From the NCBI GenBank assembly GCA_963834365.1, contig CAWIBS010000035.1, positions 124,001 to 188,000 on the forward strand: a stretch of DNA of 64,000 bases. The letters run 5' to 3'. Within the stretch, counting starts at the first letter, position 1; each line of letters starts with the position of its first letter. The notes under the pieces are model-generated. The model saw nothing but the letters and a program-made list of their open reading frames with translations, ran no database searches and was not told the origin of the DNA. The translations under genes were made by a program, and so were the position numbers. Positions 38,485 through 48,584 of this stretch are shown here, piece after piece. This DNA comes from CAWJAP01 sp963834365 (GTDB taxonomy: Bacteria > Acidobacteriota > Vicinamibacteria > Vicinamibacterales > Vicinamibacteraceae).

Positions 38485-38600
38485 GGCAGGCCGGACCTTC
38501 AGGTCCGGCGGGCCGCCGGAGCCGCTCGCCGGACCGGCAGGCCGGAGCTGAGCTCCGGCCTACCGCCATTGCGCGCCGGAGCTGAAGCTCCGGCCTACCG
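38485..38600. repeat. cluster of three CTGAAG/CTTCAG-centred palindromes
   Basis: Three perfect or near-perfect palindromes, CCGGACCTTCAGGTCCGG, CCGGAGCTGAGCTCCGG and CCGGAGCTGAAGCTCCGG, lie between two minus-strand genes, each next to GGCAGGCCGG or GGCCTACCG. Other loci have the same small loop with different stems. Confidence 0.8.
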
Positions 38601-38601
38601 G

Positions 38602-39722
38602 TCACGCGAGCCGATCGCGCAGCAGCTCGTACAGCCCCAGCACCGCGATGCCGGGCGCCTTGCGGCTCTGCAGCTGGTGCAGGCACCCCGGATCGTCGGT
38701 GATGAGCGACGAGGCGCCGGCGCGCGCGGCGTCGGCGAGCCGCGCCTCGGTGAGCTGCGCGGCAATGGCGGGCTGCGTGAACTCGAGCCCGCCGATGGCG
38801 CCGCACGGATGCGAACGGTCTTCCCGCCAGAACATCGCCCGGGCCGCCGACGCGCCGAGCGCGGCGGCGAGCAGCGTCCGCGAGGCCCGCCCGTCACGTC
38901 CGATCCGCGGGCCCTGGCACGGATCGTAATACGTGTACGCAGCACTGTCTGCTTCCCGTCCGGCGGGCTGCACGAAGCCGAGCCGGCCCTGCGCGGCGGC
39001 CTCGGCCAGGACATCGGAGACCTCCCGGACCGGCACGTCCTCGGGCCAGGCGAGGCCCAGACGGTCTCCATAGACGTGCCGGAACGTGTAGACCTCGCCA
39101 GGGCCCAGCACCAGCAGCTCACGACAGCCCGACCGGCGGACCAGATCGATCACCGCCGAGGCGAGCGACCGCGCCGTCTCCTGAAGCCCGAGCGAGCTCG
39201 CGAGCTGCCCCGTCGATCGACCGGCGCCGAGGCGCACCGCGCGAACACCCGCCGCTTCGAGGAGGGCGATGGCTGCCTCGACCGCGGCAGGCGACCGATG
39301 CGCCGCCACGTCGCCGACGAACACCGCCACGTCCCCGGCCCCGTCGTCCGGCTCCGGCGATCGGTCCACGTACGGGTTGGCCCAGCGGCGGAGCCGGGCG
39401 TCGATCTCGCCGACGATCGAGGGCGCGGCGCCCGCCGCCACGACCTCGGCGCGGGCCGCGACGATCGCGTCGGGCAGCGGCTGGTCGGTCACGCAGTGCG
39501 CCTGGCACAGGCCGCAGTCGGCGCAGGCATACAGGACGTCCGCCGGTCTCCGCGTTCCATTGCAGGCTGCCCCGCTTCGACCGACTCGATGGTGAGCGCC
39601 CAGGCGTGCGGCGTCAGCGTCTCGCGCGCGGTGACGTGGCCGACCGGGCACACGTGCCGGCACATCCAGCAGAAGCGGCAGCCGTCGATTGGCGAATCTT
39701 CGTGGTGCGTGGTCGCGCTCAT
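38602..39722 (-). CDS. GlcF/LutA-like Fe-S oxidoreductase subunit (frameshifted)
   Basis: This protein has an N-terminal pair of [4Fe-4S] motifs (CRFCWMCRHVCPVGHV and CADCGLCQAHC) and a C-terminal cysteine-rich part (YYDPCQGPRIGR; RSHPCGAIGG; DDPGCLHQL), the layout of glycolate-oxidase-type or lactate-utilisation Fe-S subunits. It would accept electrons from the flavoprotein encoded just upstream (39745-41172). The frame slips near 39545, between the two Fe-S motifs. The start ATG is at 39722. The 22-base gap to the FAD gene suggests an operon. Confidence 0.85.
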
Positions 39723-39744
39723 GTCGTCACTGGAGCGGCGCTCT

Positions 39745-41172
39745 TCAGACTGCGCGTTGATCGAACCCGACCTTGCCGGGGTTCATGATGCCGTTCGGAT
39801 CGATGGCGCGCTTGATGCGCCTCGAGCAGCGGCCAGCGCCGATCCGTATTGCGCCTGCATGAAGCGACTGAGCTTCAGGCCGACGCCGTGGTGCTCGTTG
39901 ATCATGCCGCCGTGCGCGAGCGAGGTCGTCACCGCGACGTCCCAGATGCGGTCGTGGAGCGCCTCGGCCTCGCGCGGATCCTGCGGCGCCTCGCGCAGCA
40001 GGAACCGGTCGTAGAGGCTCGCGCCCCAGGGGAACCAGTGCGAGAAGTGGCCGATGTAGCTGACGCCGATCGACCCGAACGTGCTCTCGATCGCCGCCTT
40101 CTTCGCGTGGTAGATCGCTTCGATGCGGTCGAACGTCGCCACCGTCTCGACCGTGCCGTACATCGCCGGCAGGTGGAACCTGAGCGGCGGATAGTAGAAG
40201 TCGTAGCGATGGTTCCACCAGCGCTCGCCGGGCTCGCGGCCGAGATCGCGCGCGCCGAGCTCCTCGAAGATCTTGAGCGCCCGCTGCTCCTGCGCCCGGC
40301 AATGTCCTGCGTAGCCGTCGAAGCCGACGATCATGTACGCGCCGTCGAGCTCGTAGCCGAGCACGCGCTTCACGAGCGAGGCCGTCGAGTGCGGGTCGTA
40401 CATCCGGATGACCAGCGGATCGAGCCGCTCGACCATCATCCGGCGGCCGGCTTCGAGGCCGGTGCCGACGTCCTTGAACAGCATCGCGCGGAACAGCCGC
40501 GTCTCCGGCAGCCGCACGATCCGCATCGTCGCTTCGGTGATGACGCCGAAGGTGCCTTCCGACCCGAGGAAGAGCCGCATGAAGTCGGGGCCCGAGGCGT
40601 GGTTGGGCACGCCCGGCGTGCGGACGATCGCGCCGGTCGGCAGCACGACCTCGATGCTCATCACGAGGTCTTCGGCCTTGCCGTACTTCGTGCTGATCGT
40701 GCCGGACCCGCGCGGCGCCAGATAGCCGCCGAGCGTGGCGCAGTTGGCCGACGCCGGATAGTGCGGCAGCGTCAGGCCGCGGTCGTTCAGGGCCCACTCG
40801 AGCTGGCCGCCGTTGACGCCCGCCTCGCGCGCGCACGTAGAGCGACCTCTCGTCGATCTCGAGAATCTGGTTGAGCCGCTTGAGGTCGATGACGATGCCG
40901 CCGTGGGTCGGCAGCGCGCCGCCCTGCGTGCCCGACCCGCCGCCCCAGGGCACGACCGGCACGCGCGCCTCGTTGGCGATCGCGCAGCACGGCGCGACCT
41001 CCGCGGTGCTCCGGGATGGACGATGACCTCCGGCATCGGCGTGCGGACGCCGCGATCGAGCCACATCTGCGGCAGCCAGAACGCGTCGACCGAATAGACC
41101 AGCCGATCGGTCTCGCGCGACGACACGTGCTCGGCGCCGACGACGGCTTCGAGCGCCGCAGGACGCCGGCAT
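39745..41172 (-). CDS. GlcD-like FAD-binding oxidase/dehydrogenase (multiple frameshifts)
   Basis: This PCMH-type flavoprotein of the glycolate oxidase/D-lactate dehydrogenase/alkylglycerone-phosphate synthase group is about 475 codons long. FAD-binding motifs are VPVVPWGGGSGTQGGALP and FLGSEGTFGVITEATMRIV. The C-terminal domain includes HGGMINEHHGVGLKLSRFM and ends AIDPNGIMNPGKVGF. Slips occur near 41150, 40990, 40835 and 39830. It pairs with the Fe-S subunit downstream, so it likely oxidises a 2-hydroxy acid and passes electrons to the Fe-S protein. The exact start is uncertain. In one frame it is open with the creatininase C-terminus. Confidence 0.83.
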   Translation of the reverse strand: MPASCGARSRRRRRARVVARDRSAGLFGRRVLAAADVARSRRPHADAGGHRPSRSTAEVAPCCAIANEARVPVVPWGGGSGTQGGALPTHGGIVIDLKRLNQILEIDERSLYVRARGGRQRRPARVGPERPRPDAAALSGVGQLRHARRLSGAARVRHDQHEVRQGRRPRDEHRGRAADRRDRPHAGRAQPRLGPRLHAALPRVGRHLRRHHRSDDADRAAAGDAAVPRDAVQGRRHRPRSRPPDDGRAARSAGHPDVRPALDGLAREARARLRARRRVHDRRLRRLRRTLPGAGAAGAQDLRGARRARSRPRARRALVEPSLRLLLSAAQVPPAGDVRHGRDGGDVRPHRSDLPREEGGDREHVRVDRRQLHRPLLALVPLGREPLRPVPAARGAAGSARGRGAPRPHLGRRGDDLARARRHDQRAPRRRPEAQSLHAGAIRIGAGRCSRRIKRAIDPNGIMNPGKVGFDQRAV

Positions 41173-41301
41173 GACGGTCGCTCGGAGGATCGAGACGGCA
41201 GTGGCATGGCATTCGGGCTGCAGGCGTAGGCTTCAGCCAGGCAGATCCAGACGCCGCAATCGGCTGGCCGCAGCTGAAGCTCGCACGCCGATCGACGCGA
41301 C

Positions 41302-42174
41302 TCACACCCGGTCGCAGGAACTCCCGGTTGCACCGTCACCTCGACGTCCAGCAGCGCCGCGATCGCCTGGGCGACGTGCTCGGCGTAGCGGCGGAACGCT
41401 TCCTGGCCCTTCTCTACCGTCGCGCGCTCGGGATTGCCGATGACGCCCGTCTCGGTGAACTCGTGGTGGTCCATCGGGAACTGGAAGTAGCTGAAGCCCT
41501 CGAACTGGATGTCGGGCGCGCCGTCCTTCTTGCCGAACTGTCTTCGGCAGCCACTGCGGGATGTGCGTCAGCGTCTTCACGGCGCGGTCCATGCGCACGA
41601 GCTCCTTGTTGTGCGCGAGCATCTGCGACGTCTCGAGCTCGCTCGCGTGCCAGCCCGGCGTCTCGTCCTTCGGGTTCTCCATCAGGCCTTCCATCAGGCC
41701 GACGTAGCGCTCCATGTAGGGCATGCAGAAGCCGACCAGCGCGCCGGTGTCGTAGCGGATCTTGCGGAGCACCGGATCGATGACCTTCACGTTCGAGCCG
41801 TGGCCGTTGATGAAGAGGATCTTGTTGAAGCCGTGGTGGATCAGGCTGCGCGCGATGTCGTAGATCAGCGCCTGCAGCGTCGAGGAGCGGATGGTGATCG
41901 TGCCGCGCCCCTCGCCCGGGCCGGCCATGTGCTGCGGCGAGTAGCCGGTCCAGACGACCGGCGTGTGCAGCATGTTGTTGATCTTCGCGACGCGCGAGGC
42001 CACCTCGTAGGCCGTGACCGTGTCGGTCGAGAGCGGCAGGTGCGGCCCGTGCTGCTCGGTGCTGGCCATCGGCACCAGCACGAGATCGCAGTGCTTCAGG
42101 TAGGCCTGGATGTCCGGATACGCCAGGTCGGCCAGGTTGTGCGATGGCAGTTCCACGGGAATGGGCACGGTCAT
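41302..42174 (-). CDS. creatininase family amidohydrolase (frameshifted)
   Basis: This metal-dependent amidohydrolase of the creatininase family opens the cyclic or linear amide of small substrates. The metal-site strings are VPMASTEQHGPHLPLSTD, FINGHGSN and GWHASELETSQM. AAGGA precedes the ATG at 42174, which overlaps the stop of the Tm-1-like gene (ATGA), suggesting translational coupling. A slip near 41530 moves the end (FEGFSYFQFPMDHHEF) to the frame that runs on into the FAD gene, so a second slip near 41320 is needed to reach the TGA at 41302. That end is the least certain part. Confidence 0.8.
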   Translation of the reverse strand: MTVPIPVELPSHNLADLAYPDIQAYLKHCDLVLVPMASTEQHGPHLPLSTDTVTAYEVASRVAKINNMLHTPVVWTGYSPQHMAGPGEGRGTITIRSSTLQALIYDIARSLIHHGFNKILFINGHGSNVKVIDPVLRKIRYDTGALVGFCMPYMERYVGLMEGLMENPKDETPGWHASELETSQMLAHNKELVRMDRAVKTLTHIPQWLPKTVRQEGRRARHPVRGLQLLPVPDGPPRVHRDGRHRQSRARDGREGPGSVPPLRRARRPGDRGAAGRRGDGATGSSCDRV

Positions 42175-43415
42175 GAGGGCGTTCCTTTCCTGGACGAGAG
42201 CGCGACGAAGCGGTCGGCGACCGCCAGCGCGAACTCGGTGGCGTTGATGTGGAGCGCGTGCGTCGAGACGGGAATGTCGGGCCGCAGATGCGCGCGCAGC
42301 TCGTCGAGGAACCCGGCGTCGGCCTCCGGATCCCAGAACACGCCGCCCGGGCACGTTGGGAATCGACAGCCCTGCGGTCGGCACCATCACCGCGATCGGG
42401 CCCCGTCGCCTCGTTGAGCCGCTCGGCGAAGATGCGTCCGAGCGCGCCATCTCGTCCGGCAGTGGTGCGCACGAGCGTGAACTCGGGATTGTGCGTGTAG
42501 ATCGGCCGGCCCTGCGAGGCGCGCCGGCACCTCCTCGGGCCGCCCGTGCACGGAGAAGTCGATGCAGCCCGGGCACGACCACCTGCGGCAGGCCGAGCCG
42601 GCCGATGCGGCGCAGCCGGTCCGGGCCCGCCGACGTGGAAGCCGCCGACGAGCTCGTCGGTCAGCTCGTCGGTCGTGAAGTCGATGACGCCGACGAACAG
42701 CCCGTCGGCCGCCAGCTCCTCCATCGCCGGACCGCCGACGCCGTTCGAGTGGAAGATGACCGCTGTCGAGACCGTGCCGCGCCAGCGCGTCGCGAATCAT
42801 CATCACGGCCTTGGTCGTGTTGCCGAGCATCGTGATGGCGACACGCGGCCGGTCGTCGCGTCGGCCGCAGCGGCTGCTCGTGCGCCACCATGCCGGCCAT
42901 CGCCGCCGCCACGTTGTCGAAGATGGCCGTGCTGATCGGGTTCAGCCCGAGGATGTCGATGACCGAGTGCACGACCATCACGTCCCTCGTCCCGACGAGC
43001 GGCCCGAACCGCCGGTGGCCCGACGCGATGGGCGTGACGATGATCTTGGGGATGCCGATCGGCAGGCACAGTCATGGCGCTCGCGCCGAGCACCGCGCCT
43101 TCCGCGCCGCCGAGCGTGAGCGACGCCATCGAGCCGGCCGTCGCGATAGAGGTCGAGCGCGAGCCGCTGCAGCCCGAGCAGCATGCCGTGCACCGCTTTG
43201 CCGCGGCTGCCGGCGTTGCGCAGCGCCTCGATGGTCGTGCCGCCCAGCCGCGCGACCTCCGCGCGCGACACGTCGGGCACGATGTCGAGCGGCTCGCCGA
43301 GGATGCCCGAGTCGGCGACGATGGCGCCGACGCCGAGCGCCTGCAGCCGATCGCGCACATAGGCGATCTCGGGCCCCTTCGTGTCGAGCGTGCCGATGAG
43401 AAGGACGGTCTTCAT
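42171..43415 (-). CDS. Tm-1-like ATP-binding (UPF0261) protein (multiple frameshifts)
   Basis: This gene of about 415 codons starts MKTVLLIGTLDTKGPEIAYV, the signature opening of UPF0261/Tm-1-like proteins, whose plant relative Tm-1 binds ATP and a viral replicase. In bacteria the role is unclear, and the genes often sit in catabolic clusters. Conserved parts include GGTTIEALRNAG, MVVHSVIDILGLNPISTAIF and, near the end, EFALAVADRFVAL. Slips occur near 43190, 43070, 42850, 42770, 42620 and 42360. It is coupled to the creatininase by a 4-base overlap. Confidence 0.82.
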
Positions 43416-43449
43416 GTGACGTCGAACTGACGCGGTCGCCACGCCGGTA

Positions 43450-43530
43450 GGCCGGAGCTTCAGGCTCCGGCGAGCATGAACGCCCGCTCGATCTGAGCCG
43501 GCCGTGAGCTGAAGCTCCGGCCTACCGGGT
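43450..43530. repeat. two GGAGCTTCAG-type palindromes
   Basis: The segments GGCCGGAGCTTCAGGCTCCG (about 43450) and GAGCTGAAGCTCCGGCCTAC (about 43506) lie between the Tm-1-like and isomerase genes. They face each other and contain the same GGCCGGAGCTTCAG unit as the cluster at 38485-38600. Confidence 0.75.
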
Positions 43531-43544
43531 CCGGCCACGTCGCG

Positions 43545-44434
43545 CTACATGTACTTCCGCAGCGTCTTGATCGTCTCGTCCACGAGCCACGTGTAGAACT
43601 CGTCGACAGCTGCCGCTGCCGTGGTCCTCGATGAACTTGAGCTCGTCGGCGGTGAGCTCGACGTGGCCCGTTCTCGAGCGCGTTCTTGTACGGGTTGGCC
43701 GGCGTGCGATCGACCGGCGCCACGAACTCCACGGTCAGCGCGCCGTCGTAGCCGATCTCCTTCAGCGTGCCGATGATCTTCGCCCAGTCGCAGTGCGCCC
43801 ATGCCGCAGGCCATGCGGTTGTTGTCGGCGACGTGGAAGTCGTCGAGCCGGCCCTTGGAGTTCCGGATCGCCTGAAACATGTCCTGCTCTTCGATGTTCA
43901 TGTGGAACACGTCGAGGCAGATGCCGCACGTCGGGGCCGACCGCCTCGGCGAGCGCCAGCGCCTGATCGTGGCGGTTGAGGAAGTAGGTCTCGAAGCGGT
44001 TGAGCGGCTCGATCGCCAGCCGCACGCCTTCCTTCTGCCCGTGGTCGTAGCACTGCTTCAGGCTCTCGACCGCCCACTTCCACTCCTCTTCGGGCGAGCC
44101 CTGCGGCTTGATCTTGCCGACCGTCGACGGGGACGATGGTGATCTCCTGGCCCGCCGAGCTCCTTCACCATCGTGATGGTGTCGTTGACGTACTTGACCG
44201 ACGCGGCGCGCTGCGCCTCGTCGCTGGCGCCAGCAGGTCGCGATCGCCCAGCATCAGCGTCACCGATCCCCAGCAGGTCAGCTTGTGGTCGGTGAGCAGC
44301 TTGCGGACGTGCTTCGTGTCGTAGCGTTCGGGCTCGCCGCTGATCTCGATGGCGTCGTAGCCGCACTTTGCCAGGCGCGCGATCGTCACCTCGATCGGCT
44401 CCGCGCGCATCCAGTTGTGCATCGCCACGTGCAT
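43545..44434 (-). CDS. sugar phosphate isomerase/epimerase-like TIM barrel (multiple frameshifts)
   Basis: This xylose-isomerase-like TIM barrel of about 296 codons starts MHVAMHNWMRAEPIEVTIAR with GGAAGGGAG upstream, and has no signal peptide. Family strings are CGYDAIEISGEPERYD, RLAIEPLNRFETYFLNRHDQ, DVFHMNIEEQDM, DDFHVADNNRMACGMG and LTVEFVAPVD. Glu and His at these places form the metal site of hydroxypyruvate isomerase or tagatose-epimerase relatives. Slips occur near 44230, 44130, 43935, 43795, 43670 and 43610. It is first in the minus-strand run 44434 to 38602 and so probably works on the same substrate as the FAD/Fe-S oxidase. Confidence 0.83.
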
Positions 44435-44479
44435 GGCATCGCTCCCTTCCTCTCTGCCGCCAGGGCGGACGAATAATAC

Positions 44480-44978
44480 CCGGCTTGTCCAGTGACCAGT
44501 GACGAATTACCAGTGACGAGTTGTCGGTAGCGCGGCTGGTCGCCGCGCCGCGCCTCTGGCTCGAGCAGAACACGGGCGATCCTCGACTTCGTCGGCAGGG
44601 CGCTGGTCAGCCGTCACTGAGCGGCGCAATGCGTATGCGGCCGCCGCGAGGCGGTCACGCCTTTTGTGCGCGGACGGGCGTTGCCGTTGCGGACCGGTAC
44701 GCGCCGTCACGGCTACTCGCGCGCCGCGCGGGCCCGCAGGGCGGCCCGGCGACCGCGGCGTGAATCGCAGCGCCGCCCGACGCCGCCAGCCGGCCCGCTC
44801 AGGGCCGGCGGAACCGCGGCGCGCGATCGAGCGGCTGCCCGCGCCGGCCGCTGAGGCGCGCCGGCGCCAGACCAGCCGCAGCCGCCCGCGCCGCCGGCCG
44901 GCCCGCCCAGGGCCGGCTGAACAGCAGCGCGGATCGAGCGGCTGCCGCGGCGGCGCGCTGAGGGCGGCCGTCGCCAAA
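44480..44978. repeat. long intergenic region with CCAGTGAC repeats and GC-rich palindromic blocks
   Basis: At 44489-44521 three units of ACCAGTGACGA occur. From about 44750 to 44975 the DNA is a chain of GC-rich imperfect palindromes (GCCGGCCCGCTCAGGGCCGG; GCCGGCCCGCCCAGGGCCGG) separated by AACAGCAGCGCGGATCGAGC-like segments. The same block order is found at 6118-6297. The open frames here (44507-44977 and others) are compositional artefacts. No gene is supported in 44435-44978. Confidence 0.65.
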
Positions 44979-47900
44979 CTAGAACTCCACCCGGAACGTC
45001 AACTGGATCCGCCGCGCGTCGCGGGCCGCGGTGTACCAGCCGAACTCGGGATTGGTCTGCTGACGCCCGCCGCGTTGAACTGCGCGTTGGTGTGTCACCG
45101 TCGAGAACTGCACGTTGTTGAACGCGTTGTACAGCTCGCAGCGGAACTGCAGCCGCCGCGTGCCGCCGAGCGGGATGTACTTGAGGAACGAGATGTCCCA
45201 GTTGAGATAGCCGGGCCCGAGGAACTCGTCGCCCGGGCCGTGCCGACGCGGTTGCGGCGATCCGACGGCGGCCGCGACGACACTCGTGTCGAACGCGCGT
45301 CCGGCGTCCGATCGCCACGCGAGAGGTTCGGGTCGCAGATGAGGTCGACGCGCGAGTCGACGCCCGCGCCGACGCCGCCGGTCAGGTCGCTCACCCCGGC
45401 GATCGAGTAGCCGAGGGAGAGCGGCGCGCCACTGAGAGCGCGGAGGTCACGCCCGAGATCTGCCAGTTGTCGAAGATCGCCGCGGACGAGCGCGTTGTCC
45501 CAGTGCTGGCTGAGGCCGGGCACTCGTAGGAGTAGTTGATCGCGAGGTTGTGCCCGGCCGGCCGGCGCGTAGTTGCGCGACCGGACGTCGAGGAACGGGT
45601 TGACCGTCGGGTTGTTGTGCGCGGTCGGCGACGCAAAGCCGATGTTCTTCGATCCGCGACAGGTGTAGGACGGCGCCGAAGCGCAGCCCCGCCGTGTAGC
45701 GGCGGTTCACCGCGTCTGCATGCGAGTCGTAGTCGGAGAAGCCGGCGAACTCGCTCACGCAGGATGTCGCCATACCCGCGAGTACGGACGCAGGAACCGT
45801 TCGGCAGCGGCTCCGCCCGTCGTCGGGTCGATGCTCGACGGCAGGAAGTTCGTCCCGTAGGGCACCGCGTTCAGGTTGTGCGTCTGCAGCAGGCGGCGGC
45901 CCTTCGAGCCGACGTAGGCGAAGTCGCCGACCAGCTTCCAGCCGAGATCGCGCTGCACGCCGAGGCTGTAGTTGTAGATGTATTGCGGCTTGTAGTCGGT
46001 ATCGAGCTACCGCGTGTTGGCCGGGCTCAGGCTGAGCGGCGTCGACAGCAGATCGCGGATCGTCGTGTAGTTCGCGGTGTGGGTGTTGACCAGCGGCGGC
46101 AGCTCGACGAGCTGCAGGATGATGTCGTCGTTGAAGCGATCCGGGAACAGGCCGAAGCCGCCGCGCACGGCGGTGCGGCCGTCGCCGGTCGGATCCCACG
46201 AGAAGCCGACGCGCGGCGCGACCTGAATCGGCGGCGCGTCGAGGACGCCTTCGTCGAAGACCTCGATGCCGTTGACGGCATCGCCCGAGTTCGGCGCGAA
46301 GGTGCCGATCTTCACCGCCGGCAGGATCTCGCCGGTCAGCGGGTTGAGGCCGCGGCGCTGGCCGCCGACGGTGGTCGGCTGGATCAGCATCGGCGCCTGC
46401 GCCGGGTTGAACTGATCGGGCTGGAACACCGCCAGCTGATCGCCGCGGCTCTTCGTCGGCCCGACGTAGTAGAAGCGGATGCCGGCGTCGATCGTCAGGT
46501 TCTTCTTGACCCGCCAGTTGTCCTGCATGAACCACTCGAAGTTCATGAACTGCGCGTTGCGCATCCGGATGGCTCGTGGCCTCCGAGTAGGTGTTGACCG
46601 TCCCGAGCAGCGCGTTCGCGTAGGGATGGTTGGTGTCGAGCGGGATTGGCGGTGTTGCGATCGAAGTTGAAGGTGCCGTTGAACTGCGCTCGAGCGCGCC
46701 GCCGGCCGCGTCGTGTACTCGCAGAAGAGGCCGGCCTTGAGGTTGTGCGAGCCGATGACCTTCGTCAGGTTGACCGAGGAGTTCCAGATGTCGTTCTCGC
46801 CGAAGAACGGATAGCGTCCCTCGACGCCGAGCGTCGGCATGTTCGCCGGCGTGCCGAGCGCCAGGCCCGCCACGCCGAAGTTCGACGTTCGGGCACGATC
46901 CGCGATCGGGATTGGCTTCGGGGTAGAACTGCGGCAGCCCGGACGAGGCCGACTTGCGTGCGATCGTTGCGCTCGAGATCGGCCTGCGTCAGCGGCTCGA
47001 CGGTCTGCTTCCCGTGGTTGAGGCCCGACCGTGACCTCCATCACCAGCGTCGGGCTGAACGTGTGCAGCAGCGTGTTGACGACGCCGTAGCTGTGGATCT
47101 CGTAGGCAATCGGGAGCTGCGGCCAGTTGGCGTTGTTCAGCACGAAGCCCCAGCCGCCCTTGAACGCCTCGTAGCCGAAGTTCAGGCGCGAATAGAACTT
47201 CGTCTTCGGCGCGACGTTCCAGTCGACGCGCAGCACCTGATCGTTGCGCGGCTGGTCGAACGAGCTCTGGAACGTGTAGTTCGACTGGTTGCAGAGCGGG
47301 ATCGACGAAGTTCGGCAGCGGCAGCAGGTTCAGGAGCGCCTGCCCGTTCGGATCGATGCGGCTGGCCGGGATGACGTTGCCGGGGAACGGCTGGCCGGTG
47401 CTCGGATCGCGGATGACGATCAGCTGCCCGTTGGTGCCGAACGATCTGCGAGAAGTCGCCGCGCCGCTCGGGCTCGGTCGGCATCATCCGGCGGTTGAGC
47501 GTCCCGGGATTGGTGCGCGGCAGGAACTCCTGGTTCCAGAAGAAGAACAGCTTGTTGCGGCCGCTGTTGAAATTCGGCAGCACGACCGGTCCGCCGATGT
47601 GATAGCCGCTGTAGTCGAACTTGTAGGGCGGCTTGTCGCGGCTGGCCTTGTTGTTCTGCCACTCGTTGGCGTTGAACTTGTCGTCGCGCTTCGAGTAGAA
47701 GCCGCCGCCGTGGAAGTCGCGGCTGCCGCTCTTCGTGATGACGTTGATGGTGCCGCCGGAGCTGCGGCCGTACTCGGCCTGGTAGTTCGAGGTCAGCACC
47801 TTGATCTCGGCGATCGAATCGAGGCCCGGCGCGAGGAACGGGCCCGGTGTTCGAGCCGGTGTCGAGGTTGGTGACGCCGTCGTAGGTCAGGTTGATGGTG

Positions 47901-48470
47901 TTGTTGCGCCCGCCGTTGATGCTCAGGCCGCCGAGGTTGTTCCAGCCGGGGGCCTCGCGGTTCTGCGTGTCCACGACGCCGGGCAGCAGCTGCAGCATGC
48001 CCATGTAGTCGCGGCCCTTGAGCGTGACGTCCTTGAGCTGCTCCTGCGTGATGAGACCGGACCGCTCGGCGCTCTGCGTCTGCATGCGCGCCGCATCCGC
48101 GGTGACCGAGACGCTCTCGGTGAGCTGGCCGACTTCGAGCGACGATCGGGCGCAGCGCGACGCGCTCGTTGGCCGAGACCACGATCCCGCGCTGCGTGTA
48201 GGACTTGAATCCCGCGAGCGTCAGCTCGAGGTCGTAGGTGCCCGCGAGCAGCTCCGTGATGCGGAAGACGCCGTCCGCGTCGGTCACGACCTCTCGCGTG
48301 GTCTGCGTGCCGGCGTTGACGACTTTCACCGTCACGCCAGGCATGACGCTCCCGGACGAGTCGACCACGGACCCGGCGACCTGACCGGTCAAGCCCTGCG
48401 CCAGGAGCCGCTCACTGCTCCCGGCCCACACCAGTATCAACAAGACCATTACTCTTGTGTGCCATCGCAT
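44979..48470 (-). CDS. TonB-dependent receptor, Oar-like (multiple frameshifts)
   Basis: This outer-membrane receptor has about 1164 codons. It starts MRWHTRVMVLLILVWAGSSE with an excellent AGGAGGAAC upstream of 48470. The regulatory fold (VAGSVVDSSGSVMPGVTVKV) and plug (INGGRNNTINLTYDGVTNLD; YQAEYGRSSGGTINVITKSG) are followed by a barrel with FSWDPTGDGRTAVRGGFGLF and a last strand ending FRVEF. Slips occur near 48140, 47845, 47440, 47290, 47030, 46960, 46700, 46570, 46010 and several times after 45780. The one at 47845 is an extra C (GSNTGPFLAPG is restored by removing it). The ligand is unknown. Confidence 0.88.
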
Positions 48471-48495
48471 CTCAGTTCCTCCTGTCGTGCTGCGT

Positions 48496-48584
48496 GCATG
48501 GCGCGGCTGAAGCCGCGCCCTCCTGCGGTCGGCCGCGACCTCGCCCGTCGCAGGAGGGCCGCGCTTCAGCGCGGCCAGCTCCAA
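48496..48584. repeat. paired palindromes between two TonB receptors
   Basis: GCGGCTGAAGCCGC (about 48502) and GCGCTTCAGCGC (about 48568) lie 65 bases apart. Around them GGCGCGGCTGAAGCCGCGCC and CTGCGGTCGG.../...CGTCGCAGGAGGG form a larger imperfect inverted repeat. These match the CTGAAG-loop palindromes elsewhere in the window. Confidence 0.7.

Noticed and set aside
44507..44977. Protein-coding frames in the 44.5-45.0 kb gap
   Set aside because: The frames consist of Arg/Ala/Pro/Gly from palindromic GC-rich repeats and have no start signals.
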